Position numbers and translations under genes: made by a program. From positions 1-64,000 of the forward strand of contig NZ_WHNZ01000041.1 of assembly GCF_013141725.1 (NCBI RefSeq): DNA of 64,000 nt. Direction: 5' to 3'. The notes beneath the pieces were generated by a model. It was not told the origin of the DNA. It saw only the letters and a program-made list of their open reading frames with translations, and searched no databases. This DNA comes from Paenibacillus planticolens. GTDB lineage: Bacteria; Bacillota; Bacilli; Paenibacillales; NBRC-103111. The first letter of the stretch is position 1. The number at the start of each line of letters is the position of its first letter. Shown one piece after another: positions 43,742 to 51,932 of this stretch.

Positions 43742-44029
43742 ATGAAAAAAGAAATTACCGTTCATTTTAAAGTCATCCATCATGACCGAAGCTCCCTGCT
43801 AAGAGGAATTCTTTTCTTAGAGGAAAATCAAGAGCCAACCTTATCAGATTACGAACAATGTCTAAGGGATTGCGGTCATAACGTCATGCTAGAAGATAAA
43901 GAGCACATCATTTTTCGAGCTTCTACGCCGGATGAAACCTACATCATTCATATTTTAGAGGAAGAGAAAGCGACGATTAGAGATGTCATTGTTGAAAGTT
44001 TAGTTAGCAATCTTATTCATTTAAATTAG
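43742..44029 (+). CDS. Small protein of unknown function (95 aa), Fnr-controlled
   Basis: A 95-residue protein with no recognised domain. It is acidic in the C-terminal half, has two cysteines separated by five residues (QCLRDCGHN region) and no membrane segment; alternating hydrophobic residues suggest an alpha/beta fold. ATG 43742 is used, with AAGGAGA 9 nt upstream. Its promoter shares the Fnr box with the fermentation operon, so it should be made only without oxygen. Confidence 0.7.
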   Translation: MKKEITVHFKVIHHDRSSLLRGILFLEENQEPTLSDYEQCLRDCGHNVMLEDKEHIIFRASTPDETYIIHILEEEKATIRDVIVESLVSNLIHLN

Positions 44030-44190
44030 GTTTTTATATAAGAAGAACCCAGCCTGCGGCTAGGTCCTTGTCTAAACTCGTACGTTGGTGCATGGGCGGG
44101 AATCGGGTATAGGTGAATTCGCTTTTTCACCCCATATCCATTCTCTTTCTCTTACCCCGATCCGGTTGAAGGACTCCATCGTGGCACTTC

Positions 44191-44365
44191 GGACACAGCG
44201 GCCGTTATTTTCGCGAAAAGCATCGTGTCTATCTGCTGGCGGACACCAGCAGCCTTATTTGCCAATTTCGGGGATAAATCCGTCCCCAAGCGAGCAAGTA
44301 ACAGCGCTGGTGTCCACTACATGTTTGAAGGGGTACTTTTCCGTCGAATAAGTGCCTCTCAGTCC
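44191..44365. repeat. Quadripartite structured repeat, element D (175 bp)
   Basis: Plus units start at 44191 (GGACACAGCGGCCGTTATTT) and 44241 (GGACACCAGCAGCCTTATTT). Minus units have 5' ends at 44315 (GGACACCAGCGCTGTTACTT) and 44365 (GGACTGAGAGGCACTTATTC). GGACACCAGC and GCTGGTGTCC can form a 10-bp perfect stem. It fills most of the 464-bp gap 44030-44493, which has no credible gene. Confidence 0.78.
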
Positions 44366-44445
44366 GTTAGCGAGGACAAAACTGCAAAAAGCAGTTCACA
44401 CTGAAATTCCGATAAATTGGGAGTAAGCTTCGCTTCCCCCCCAAA

Positions 44446-44482
44446 AAATAAGAAGGCTGCCTCAACAGGCAGCCTTCTTTCG
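44446..44482. terminator. Bidirectional terminator before the GNAT gene
   Basis: A 13-bp perfect stem AAGAAGGCTGCCT (44450-44462) / AGGCAGCCTTCTT (44467-44479) with a four-base loop and flanking A and T tracts. Confidence 0.92.
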
Positions 44483-44493
44483 CGCTTATTCAA

Positions 44494-44925
44494 CTATTCG
44501 TCTTCCGGGTCCACCTCATAGGTACATAGAAACCTCTCGACGCCTGGATATTTTTCGCCAAGACTGCGAATCACGAAGCCGATGCTCCGGTAAAATTGCA
44601 CCGCATCCTCATCTGTCTCTGTCACGACTCTCACGGGGTGCATCTCCTCAATTATTTCGAGAATAATGCCCCGCCCGAACCCAGCCCCTCTGCTGTGAGG
44701 TTCGACCGCCAGATGTTGAATCGTCATTTCCTGTTCGTCATCGATGCGAAAACCGATAATTCCGACGAGAATTCCTTCAGATTCATATCCATAGAGCCAC
44801 ATGTTCGAATCATTCTCGTAAACCTTAATCGCCTTTTCCAATTCATCGGGATCGGGGAAAACGCTGTAGCTGAGCAGTTCTTGAATAGGAGCCTCCTGAA
44901 GGCTGGATTTAACATCAATTAACAC
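44494..44925 (-). CDS. GNAT family N-acetyltransferase
   Basis: A 143-residue acetyltransferase. The acetyl-CoA pyrophosphate loop is RGAGFGRG, preceded by the strand LAVEPHS, and the C-terminal AVQFYRSIGFVI is the usual motif B end. The start is GTG with a weak upstream site, so the N-terminus is uncertain. It lies about 30 bp downstream of the HAD hydrolase gene on the same strand. The acceptor is unknown. Confidence 0.82.
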   Translation of the reverse strand: MLIDVKSSLQEAPIQELLSYSVFPDPDELEKAIKVYENDSNMWLYGYESEGILVGIIGFRIDDEQEMTIQHLAVEPHSRGAGFGRGIILEIIEEMHPVRVVTETDEDAVQFYRSIGFVIRSLGEKYPGVERFLCTYEVDPEDE

Positions 44926-44959
44926 TTGCCGTCACTTCTTTCTCTTGATCTTCTGTAAT

Positions 44960-45655
44960 CTATACATGATCTAACAGACTTAACAGCTTGTCAATGTGGG
45001 CTGCGGGCGTAACTCCCTTTTCAGCCAACTCAGAAGCCTTAATCTTATAACTTATGAATGGAATCGCCGCTCCCATCGATGCTTTGCCATCCATCCATGA
45101 ATCTCCGACGGAAATCCACCTCTGCGCTTCAATGTCGGAATAATGCCTCAAAACGGCCAAATACCCTGCGGGTGAAGGCTTCATTGCCTCCATCTGCTCT
45201 CTCCCTATAATCAAATCGAATCGATCCTTGATGCCGGTAGTCTCCAACGCTCGAACTGCAGCAGCATAGGAGTTATTAGTCACCACAACTAAAGTATAGG
45301 CTCCATGCAGATTTTCTAAAAGCTCTTCCGCTCCTGGCTCCAGACCCGCTCCTTCCATCCCTCGCAGCTCATGTCCTTGTGCGAGTTGTAACGCGGCGGC
45401 AATGATTGCCTCGGATGCTCCTCTCTCTTTGACATGAGCAAGAATTGTCGATGTTGTGTGCTTCCCAACCGGGAAATCACGCGGCAGAAGCCCCTCATCA
45501 CTCAAAAATCGGGCAATCTCCTGCTTCATCGCTTGGAAATCGATATGGGATTGAAGAAGCGTATTATCCATATCAAAAATAATGCCTTTAACCGCACTTT
45601 CTTCGTTCTTCAGCACTTCCACCCCACTATATCGAGATTTAGTGTATTTCGACAT
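44960..45655 (-). CDS. HAD family hydrolase
   Basis: About 230 residues with HAD motif I (IIFDMDNTL), motif II (VVVTNNS), motif III lysine (KPSPAGYL) and motif IV (WISVGDSWMDGKAS). It resembles phosphoglycolate phosphatase-type enzymes. The start is unclear: ATG 45655 has no ribosome site, GTG 45616 follows a GGGG stretch, and a TTG lies at 45706. It likely dephosphorylates a small metabolite and is co-directional with the GNAT gene. Confidence 0.85.
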   Translation of the reverse strand: MSKYTKSRYSGVEVLKNEESAVKGIIFDMDNTLLQSHIDFQAMKQEIARFLSDEGLLPRDFPVGKHTTSTILAHVKERGASEAIIAAALQLAQGHELRGMEGAGLEPGAEELLENLHGAYTLVVVTNNSYAAAVRALETTGIKDRFDLIIGREQMEAMKPSPAGYLAVLRHYSDIEAQRWISVGDSWMDGKASMGAAIPFISYKIKASELAEKGVTPAAHIDKLLSLLDHV

Positions 45656-45764
45656 TATTCGATGTAAATTATCATTAACTGCTATATACACGAAATTGCC
45701 TGACAACTATAATAAAAACCACCAACGACTGACACCATGTATCTAATCAAGAGAGGAAATGGAC

Positions 45765-46880
45765 ATGCATCTTGCAGATACTCATAACTATCGTTTATAC
45801 CTCATCCTCCTGGCTTTCGCCATTGTTTTGTTAGCTTCATATACGAGTCTGAATTTATTGAGAAGGGTTGCCGCTGCTAACGCCCGGCATCAAAAGCTTT
45901 GGATCGCATGCAGTGCAATCACGTTAGGCGTAGGCATCTGGTCGATGCATTTTATTGCGATGCTAGCCTGCCCTTTGCCTGCGGACATAACTTATGATAT
46001 TTTCACCGTGTTTACCTCCATGGCCGTCGCGGTTATAGGTTCGCTCATCGGTTTTTTTGTAACGTACTTCGTCAAATTCCAAACGCCTAAATTTCTGCTC
46101 GGCGGAACGTTCATGGGACTTACGATTTCCGGGATGCATTACATCGGAGTTGGCGCACTCAATCTAGTTGAGATTCGTTATTTACCCATTCCTTTTATAC
46201 TTTCTATCCTGCTTGCGATATTGGCATCCATCCTAACCTTATACCTATCGGCTAGTTCTCGTCAAAGTTTGGTCACCAGCTGCCTCGTCATCTCAGTATC
46301 CTTTATAGGAATGCACGATATGGGGATGCTTGCAGCTGAAATGACTTTTCCGGCTATTAACACACTAGCAACTCCTCAGGGCGCACACTTAGACGTTTTT
46401 GTATTAGCCATCCTGGTCGCTTTCGGCACACTCATCTTTTTATCGATCTGCATGATTTGTTCGCTCAAAATCGATCAGCAGCTCGCTGAACAATCCGCCC
46501 TTAAAGCATCCTTGCTCGATACAAGTGTCGACTGCATGATGATGTTTAACAGCCGAGGGTGGATCATTGAATGTAATCCCGCCGCAGCGGCAGCGTTTGG
46601 TTATACCCGCAAACAAGCATTATCCCTGACGATGTTCGATTTTCTGTTTCCTTTTGATCAAAACGGCGAGGCTGCCGCTTCCCTGTTTCAGCAATTGAAG
46701 CGACAAGATGAGGCCTTGATCGGCAAACGGATCGAAATGACGGCCTATCGCTCAGACCGCTCCGAATTTCCCGCGGAGATTACGATAACCGGGTTTCAAT
46801 TCGGCGGAAAGCAAGTGTTCGCGGTTATTATCAGGGATTTAACCGAACAGAGAAGAACAATCACAGCCACTGCTTCCTAA
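45765..46880 (+). CDS. MHYT-domain membrane sensor with C-terminal PAS domain
   Basis: About 371 residues. Seven membrane helices (about 10-240) carry the MHYT signature three times: SMHFIAML, GMHYIGVGA and GMHDMGML, proposed to bind copper and sense gases. A single PAS domain (about 250-360, NSRGWIIECNPAAAAAFGYTR region) ends the protein, with no GGDEF, EAL or kinase domain after it. ATG 45765 is preferred, 8 nt after AGAGG. It is monocistronic with its own terminator and divergent from the HAD gene. Confidence 0.87.
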   Translation: MHLADTHNYRLYLILLAFAIVLLASYTSLNLLRRVAAANARHQKLWIACSAITLGVGIWSMHFIAMLACPLPADITYDIFTVFTSMAVAVIGSLIGFFVTYFVKFQTPKFLLGGTFMGLTISGMHYIGVGALNLVEIRYLPIPFILSILLAILASILTLYLSASSRQSLVTSCLVISVSFIGMHDMGMLAAEMTFPAINTLATPQGAHLDVFVLAILVAFGTLIFLSICMICSLKIDQQLAEQSALKASLLDTSVDCMMMFNSRGWIIECNPAAAAAFGYTRKQALSLTMFDFLFPFDQNGEAAASLFQQLKRQDEALIGKRIEMTAYRSDRSEFPAEITITGFQFGGKQVFAVIIRDLTEQRRTITATAS

Positions 46881-46888
46881 TAAAAAGA

Positions 46889-46937
46889 AAAAAGGAGTTA
46901 CGCGGCTTGCATCCTACAAGCGGCATAACTCCTTTGC
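46889..46937. terminator. Bidirectional terminator between MHYT and MFS genes
   Basis: Stem AAAGGAGTTA (46891-46900) / TAACTCCTTT (46926-46935), with a GCGGCTTG/CAAGC inner region. It shares GCGGCTT with three other terminators here. Confidence 0.85.
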
Positions 46938-46989
46938 TTTTTCGCAGCCTTTTCACTACACTACGAAATCATTTTCGTGCCCGGTATGG

Positions 46990-48321
46990 TCAATTAGCTG
47001 TCTGTTTAGACGTGGATTGGATCGCAAACGGCATAAACATCGCTGCTATACTCATGATGAGGCCGAAAACGAACATCCCGTGAAAACCGCTGTAAAAAAC
47101 GGTCGCTTTCGTTAAAATCGCCCCCATAATCGTCACGGAGACCGCAGTTCCAATATTTCGGGCGAACAATTGAAGGGAAGTGGAGATCCCTTTCTGATGC
47201 GCCTCAACGAGCTGCTGCGAGCCTATCGTTGTAACCGTGAAAATAAGTCCGAAGGCAAGCCCCAGCATCGTCATCGTTGCGAAAGAGTACCAGAAGGACG
47301 TGTTCTCGCCCATCATATAAAGCATAATAGCCGTTATCACGTGCAAAACATTCCCCACAATGAGCAGCGGTTTATAACCGTATTGCAGCACCCACTTCCC
47401 GCTTGGGACCGCAACAACCATCCATCCGATCGACGTTCCCAACAGCGCTATGCCACTGATAAATAACGAATATCCCTGGTTTTGCAAATAGAGCGGTATA
47501 AAACTCGAAGTGCCAAACAAAGCTGCGCAGGAGAGGAACGAGATTGCAATCATGAGTGCAACAGGTCGGTTCCGAAGTAAATTCAAAGGAACGATCGGAG
47601 CGCTGTGCCTTTTTTCATAGAAGAAAAAGGCAACCATGAATAATCCTCCTAATCCCCCGTATATGTAATTGTAATGCTCGACCGTTGTCGTTAGGAGCAG
47701 CAAAGAAATTCCTAGGGCGAACAGAACGGCGCCGCCGTAATCCACCACAGATTTCTTTGGTTGATACACTTCCTTATATGGCTTCAAAGCCAAAAGCGAG
47801 ACCAAGCATATCGGAATATTCACAAAGAAAATCCATCGCCAGCTCAAGTACGTTACGAAAAACGTACCCAATAGCGGAGCTAAAACCGCTGCCAGTCCCC
47901 ACATCGCGGTGAAAAAAGCTTGTACTTTCCCGCGCTGCTCAACCGGATAAATATCCCCTGCGATAATCGCAGGAAAGGGCATCATCACGCCTGCGCCAAT
48001 CCCCTGTATCGCTCTGAACAGGATCAGCTGCAGCATACTCTGGGACAGACCGCAGAGCACAGAACCGCCAAGGAACAACAGAATGCCTGCCGCATAAATT
48101 CTTTTCCGACCGAATAAATCGGATAACCTGCCCGCTAACGGAGCGAGCACAGTAGAAAGAACCATATACGACGTGAACGCCCATGCAAACAGGTCGCTGC
48201 CGCCTATCTCTTTCACGATAATCGGCATTGTCGTATTGGCTATGGTTGCATCCATGGATGCAACTAACATTGCCAAGACTATGCTGATCATGACCGTTGT
48301 TCGATTACTTCGATTACTCAT
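46990..48321 (-). CDS. MFS multidrug efflux transporter (DHA2/EmrB-QacA type)
   Basis: A 443-residue protein with 12-14 membrane helices. Diagnostic parts are LVASMDATIANTTMPII, WAFTSYMVLSTVLAPLAGRLSDLFGRKR and RAIQGIGAGVMMPFPA with the antiporter motif C-like GLAAVLAPLLG. It probably exports hydrophobic drugs by proton antiport. AGGAGG is 9 nt before the ATG. No regulator is adjacent. An AT-rich 200-bp region separates it from the divergent TauE gene. Confidence 0.88.
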   Translation of the reverse strand: MSNRSNRTTVMISIVLAMLVASMDATIANTTMPIIVKEIGGSDLFAWAFTSYMVLSTVLAPLAGRLSDLFGRKRIYAAGILLFLGGSVLCGLSQSMLQLILFRAIQGIGAGVMMPFPAIIAGDIYPVEQRGKVQAFFTAMWGLAAVLAPLLGTFFVTYLSWRWIFFVNIPICLVSLLALKPYKEVYQPKKSVVDYGGAVLFALGISLLLLTTTVEHYNYIYGGLGGLFMVAFFFYEKRHSAPIVPLNLLRNRPVALMIAISFLSCAALFGTSSFIPLYLQNQGYSLFISGIALLGTSIGWMVVAVPSGKWVLQYGYKPLLIVGNVLHVITAIMLYMMGENTSFWYSFATMTMLGLAFGLIFTVTTIGSQQLVEAHQKGISTSLQLFARNIGTAVSVTIMGAILTKATVFYSGFHGMFVFGLIMSIAAMFMPFAIQSTSKQTAN

Positions 48322-48522
48322 GTTTGCGTACCTCCTAAGCCATCTTCAAAGTCACATCCATATATTGTAACTGATTCCCTGAATAATGAATAGTTTATTT
48401 AGAGATTTGCTAACCTCGCTTCGATCCTATGTATCAAAAAAATTTTTCTTTACATATGGCTTTACCTTATAATAAAATTAATCCAATTGAATTAGTCGGT
48501 AATTGATTGGGGACATGACAAC

Positions 48523-49287
48523 ATGACTTTAAGTGTTTTATTAATGGGTGTAATCGTTGGTTTCTTAGTCGGATTGACAGGTGTTGGCGGAGCTTCGCTG
48601 CTCACCCCCATCTTAATCCTCATCGGTATTCATCCTTCCATTGCCGTCGGAACAGATCTGCTTTACAATTCAATCACGAAGCTCTTTGGCACCATTCAGC
48701 ATTGGCGGCAGAAAACGATTGATTTTAAACTTGTCAAAATGTTAGCTATGGGCAGTATTCCGGGTGTCATTGTTGCAATTATTTTCCTGAAACTTTTCAA
48801 TTCGTTTTACAATAATCAAGAGGTCATAATTAAGCACGCGCTAGGCTATGTCTTGATTCTCGTTGCTTTCGCCACGATGTTCAAAGTTTTCTTCGGCCAC
48901 AAGATCAAAGAAAACCGCTGGCAGCTCAAAAGCCTGGAGGAGAAAAAAGGTCTAATCATTACCGTTGGCGCAGTCCTTGGCTTCGTGGTAGGTCTGACCT
49001 CCATCGGTTCCGGCTCCTTGTATGCCATTGCGATGCTCTATTTCTTCCGTATGGCGCCTGCCCAGCTCGTCGGTACAGATATTGCTCACGCCTTCTTTCT
49101 GGCAACGACAGCAGGTATTCTGCATGCAAGCATGGGGAATGTCAATTACACGCTAGTAATCAATTTGCTCTTGGGATCAATTCCCGGAGTTCTGATCGGC
49201 AGCATGCTCTCTACGAAAGCTCCTACCAACGTCCTGCGAACGATCATTGCAAGCTTGGTTTTAATTAGCGGCCTTAAATTAATATAA
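48523..49287 (+). CDS. TauE/SafE family sulfite/anion exporter
   Basis: A 254-residue protein with about eight membrane helices. The internal duplication of the family is visible as VGLTGVGGASLLTPIL near the start and VGLTSIGSGSLYAIAM near residue 155. It likely exports sulfite, sulfonates or related anions. It stands alone, with a strong terminator at 49295-49325. Confidence 0.88.
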   Translation: MTLSVLLMGVIVGFLVGLTGVGGASLLTPILILIGIHPSIAVGTDLLYNSITKLFGTIQHWRQKTIDFKLVKMLAMGSIPGVIVAIIFLKLFNSFYNNQEVIIKHALGYVLILVAFATMFKVFFGHKIKENRWQLKSLEEKKGLIITVGAVLGFVVGLTSIGSGSLYAIAMLYFFRMAPAQLVGTDIAHAFFLATTAGILHASMGNVNYTLVINLLLGSIPGVLIGSMLSTKAPTNVLRTIIASLVLISGLKLI

Positions 49288-49294
49288 TGATGAG

Positions 49295-49326
49295 AAAAGC
49301 GTCCGAGCCTGTTCGGACGCTTTTTG
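49295..49326 (+). terminator. Terminator of the TauE gene
   Basis: A 12-bp perfect stem AAAAGCGTCCGA (49295-49306) / TCGGACGCTTTT (49313-49324) with T tract. Confidence 0.92.
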
Positions 49327-49476
49327 CATATCCCTGTCTCCCCCTCCCTTTTCCCGGGAAATAACGGAGGTATTGACCCATTTTTCATCGCAAAGGGCGC
49401 TTGCCTGCACAAGAAGACTTGTCTAATTCATACGTTGAGATAAGCACCCAATGTGATGATAAAGGAGCAACTGCAC

Positions 49477-49878
49477 ATGCAGCGACTAATGTGTAAGGGT
49501 AAGATCCACCGCGCAACGGTAACAGAAGCCGATCTGAATTACGTCGGGAGCATTACAATTGATGCTTTATTAATGCGTAAAGCAAATATTTTGCCTTACG
49601 AAATGGTACAGGTTACCAGTCTGCGAAACGCAACAAGGTGGAAAACATATGCAATACCTGCACCGGAAGGCTGTGGCAAAATCGGTCTGAACGGTCCTCC
49701 AGCTCACCTTTTTCAACCAGGGGATCTGGTTATCATTCTGAGTATGGGGCTGATGAGTGAGGCTGAAATTAATGCCCTGAAGCCTCAAGTCGTTTTCGTC
49801 GATGAGCGGAATCAGGTGCTCCGGGTCGAGGAACATGATGTCGTGATCCAAGAGCAGGAAGTGAAGTCTTATGAGTAA
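49477..49878 (+). CDS. panD: Aspartate 1-decarboxylase
   Basis: A 133-residue pyruvoyl enzyme making beta-alanine for pantothenate and CoA. Self-cleavage would occur at G24-S25 (NYVGSITID). R54, Y58 and N72 match the known active-site positions. ATG 49477 follows AAAGGAG by 9 nt; an in-frame ATG at 49453 has no site. It overlaps the downstream ATP-grasp gene by 8 bp and is not accompanied by panB or panC. Confidence 0.94.
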   Translation: MQRLMCKGKIHRATVTEADLNYVGSITIDALLMRKANILPYEMVQVTSLRNATRWKTYAIPAPEGCGKIGLNGPPAHLFQPGDLVIILSMGLMSEAEINALKPQVVFVDERNQVLRVEEHDVVIQEQEVKSYE

Positions 49879-50608
49879 ACTCAGCACCAGCAAATGGTCA
49901 AAATATAAGGTAATGCGCAAATCGAAGGAGCTGAGGGCGTATCTCCCGGAAACAGCCTGGCTGAAGGAATCCGCTTTCTGGCGCATGATGAATAAATACG
50001 ACCAAGTTATTATTAAACCTACCGGCAGCTATGGCGGACATGGCGTTATCAGGTTTAAAAAAACGGAGGCATCCGAATATGAGCTTCATGACGGGGCAAA
50101 AAAGAAAACATTTCGCAATCAAGCTCAAGTAAACGCTTACCTCAAAAGAAAGACCGGCAAAAGTTTCATCGTCCAGCAGAGAATTCGTCTGGCTACCGTT
50201 AAGCGCCGCCCCTTTGATCTTCGCGTGATGGTGCAGCGCCGTCCTTCTTCGCGTTGGCAAGTCACCGGGAAGCTGGCCAAAGTGGCCGGAGCCGGTTTTA
50301 TCGTTACAAATATTCGTATGAGCGGCGGCAAGGTGATACCGGTCGAGCAAGCAATTCAACGATCTCAGCTTAAAACGATGCGCACAGAAGATCTTCTGGC
50401 GCAACTGGACAAAGTCGCCTTGAAAAGCGCCGCGAAGTTAGCTCCTTCCTACCCTTGGGTAAAAACGATGGGGATCGATATGGCCTTCGACAAAGACGGG
50501 CATGTTTGGATCATTGAAGTCAATTATGCGCCGATGCTGGAACTGTTTCTGAAGCTGAAGGATAAGTCCATGTTCCGCAAAATCAAGTCATTTCACAAAA
50601 ACAAGTAA
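49871..50608 (+). CDS. YheC/YheD-type ATP-grasp protein
   Basis: A 245-residue ATP-grasp domain protein like the Bacillus spore coat-associated YheC and YheD, but shorter, consisting almost only of the ATP-grasp core. Visible are VIIKPTGSYGGHGVIR (P-loop-like), QQRIRLATVKRRPFDLRVMVQ and IDMAFDKDGHVWIIEVNYAPM with the metal-binding E and N. It should ligate a carboxylate to an amine or thiol. Translational coupling to panD (8-bp overlap) is unusual and suggests a link to beta-alanine, which is inferred. Confidence 0.85.
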   Translation: MSKLSTSKWSKYKVMRKSKELRAYLPETAWLKESAFWRMMNKYDQVIIKPTGSYGGHGVIRFKKTEASEYELHDGAKKKTFRNQAQVNAYLKRKTGKSFIVQQRIRLATVKRRPFDLRVMVQRRPSSRWQVTGKLAKVAGAGFIVTNIRMSGGKVIPVEQAIQRSQLKTMRTEDLLAQLDKVALKSAAKLAPSYPWVKTMGIDMAFDKDGHVWIIEVNYAPMLELFLKLKDKSMFRKIKSFHKNK

Positions 50609-50641
50609 AATTAAGAGAAACAACGGTGAGGAGGCCCGGAG

Positions 50642-51862
50642 ATGAACCAATTGGGGCTCTATTGCTCACGATGTTCGGCAAGGCTCCCTTTTCGCTATCA
50701 AGACATGAAATGCACTTGCGGCGGCACGTTATTGGTCAATTACGACTTGGAGCACTTGAGAAAAACATTGAAGAAGGAAGCATTACAGACTCGCTACCCA
50801 TCCATGTGGAGATACAGAGAATTGCTTCCGGTGAGCAACCCGGATTGTATCATCACATTAGGCGAAGGCTGGACTCCGCTTATACGCCTGCAGAAATGGG
50901 AACAGAAGCTCCCGATCAGGCAGCTGTGGATCAAGCGCGAGGAGCAGAACCCGACGGGAAGTTTCAAATCACGAGGATTTTCTGTCGCAGTTTCTCTGCT
51001 GAAAGAATCGGGAGCGCTCAAAGCAGCCGTTCCTTCCAACGGCAATGCCGCCGGGGCGCTGGCTGCCTATGCAAGCCGCGCCGGGATTGCCGCCTCGGTG
51101 TTCATCCCCTCGGACTGCCCGCCGTTGATCGCGGAGGAATGCCCTCTTTATGGGGCTGAAACCTACTTGGTGGATGGCTTTATTCATGACGCTGCAGCTA
51201 TTATTGAAGCTGGCAAACAGGAGCAGGGCTGGGTGAATGTCGGCACCTTGAAGGAACCCGGACGCGTAGAAGGCAAAAAAACAATGGGACTTGAGCTCGC
51301 CGAGCAGATGGGGTGGACATTCCCAGACGTCATCATCTATCCGACAGGCGGTGGCTCCGGCATTATTGGCATGTGGAAAGCCTACCTGGAGCTTAAAGCC
51401 CTTGGCTGGATTGACGGACCTATGCCGAGATTCGTGTGTGTGCAGGAAGCAGGCTGCCAGCCTATTGCCGACGGCCTGTCTCCGGATTCCCTGATATTCC
51501 GGGCAGAAGCTGCCGCTCAAGCTAGTCCGACGGGAATGCGCGTACCGCAACCGCCGGATTTGCCGCTCATCCTGTCCATTGTGAAGCAAAGCGGAGGCAC
51601 GGCGGTGGCTTTAACCGCCGGTCAGATTGCAGAAGCTACGCAAGCCTTAGGCGCTCAAGGCATTTCCTCATCACCGGAAGGCTCTGCGACTTGGGCAGGC
51701 ATGCTCGCGCTCTGTGACAGCGGCTGGCTGCGTCCAACCGACTCGGTCGTCCTGTTCAATACATCGCATGCCATGAAATATGCAAAATCAGTAAATTTCA
51801 CTACACTTGCCACAATCAAGAGCTATGCGGATTATAAGTCACTTAAGCTCAAAAGAGAATAA
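50642..51862 (+). CDS. thrC: Threonine synthase (PLP-dependent), zinc-ribbon type
   Basis: A 406-residue fold-type II PLP enzyme. An N-terminal zinc ribbon has C8, C11, C24 and C26. The cofactor lysine is K109 in PTGSFKSRG. PSNGNAAGALAAYA is the phosphate-binding or PLP-ring loop and PTGGGSGIIG the phosphate-binding glycine loop. It converts O-phosphohomoserine to threonine, or could be a related lyase because no other threonine genes are nearby. GGAGG-type site precedes the ATG; it lies 33 bp after the ATP-grasp gene and ends at a terminator. Confidence 0.88.
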   Translation: MNQLGLYCSRCSARLPFRYQDMKCTCGGTLLVNYDLEHLRKTLKKEALQTRYPSMWRYRELLPVSNPDCIITLGEGWTPLIRLQKWEQKLPIRQLWIKREEQNPTGSFKSRGFSVAVSLLKESGALKAAVPSNGNAAGALAAYASRAGIAASVFIPSDCPPLIAEECPLYGAETYLVDGFIHDAAAIIEAGKQEQGWVNVGTLKEPGRVEGKKTMGLELAEQMGWTFPDVIIYPTGGGSGIIGMWKAYLELKALGWIDGPMPRFVCVQEAGCQPIADGLSPDSLIFRAEAAAQASPTGMRVPQPPDLPLILSIVKQSGGTAVALTAGQIAEATQALGAQGISSSPEGSATWAGMLALCDSGWLRPTDSVVLFNTSHAMKYAKSVNFTTLATIKSYADYKSLKLKRE

Positions 51863-51912
51863 AAAAAGAGCTATCCTGCAAGCCATGAATTGGCTGTAAG
51901 ATAGCTTTTTTT
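51862..51912. terminator. Bidirectional terminator between thrC and the convergent gene
   Basis: Long stem: AAGAGCTATC with GATAGCTTTT, plus an inner AGCC/GGCT helix, with A and T tracts. It serves both converging genes. Confidence 0.85.
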
Positions 51913-51932
51913 CGTAGAAAGAAAGGGTTTAT

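Noticed and set aside
44085..44351. An 88-codon open frame between 44085 and 44351
   Set aside because: No ribosome site, overlaps structured element D, and has no protein-like pattern.
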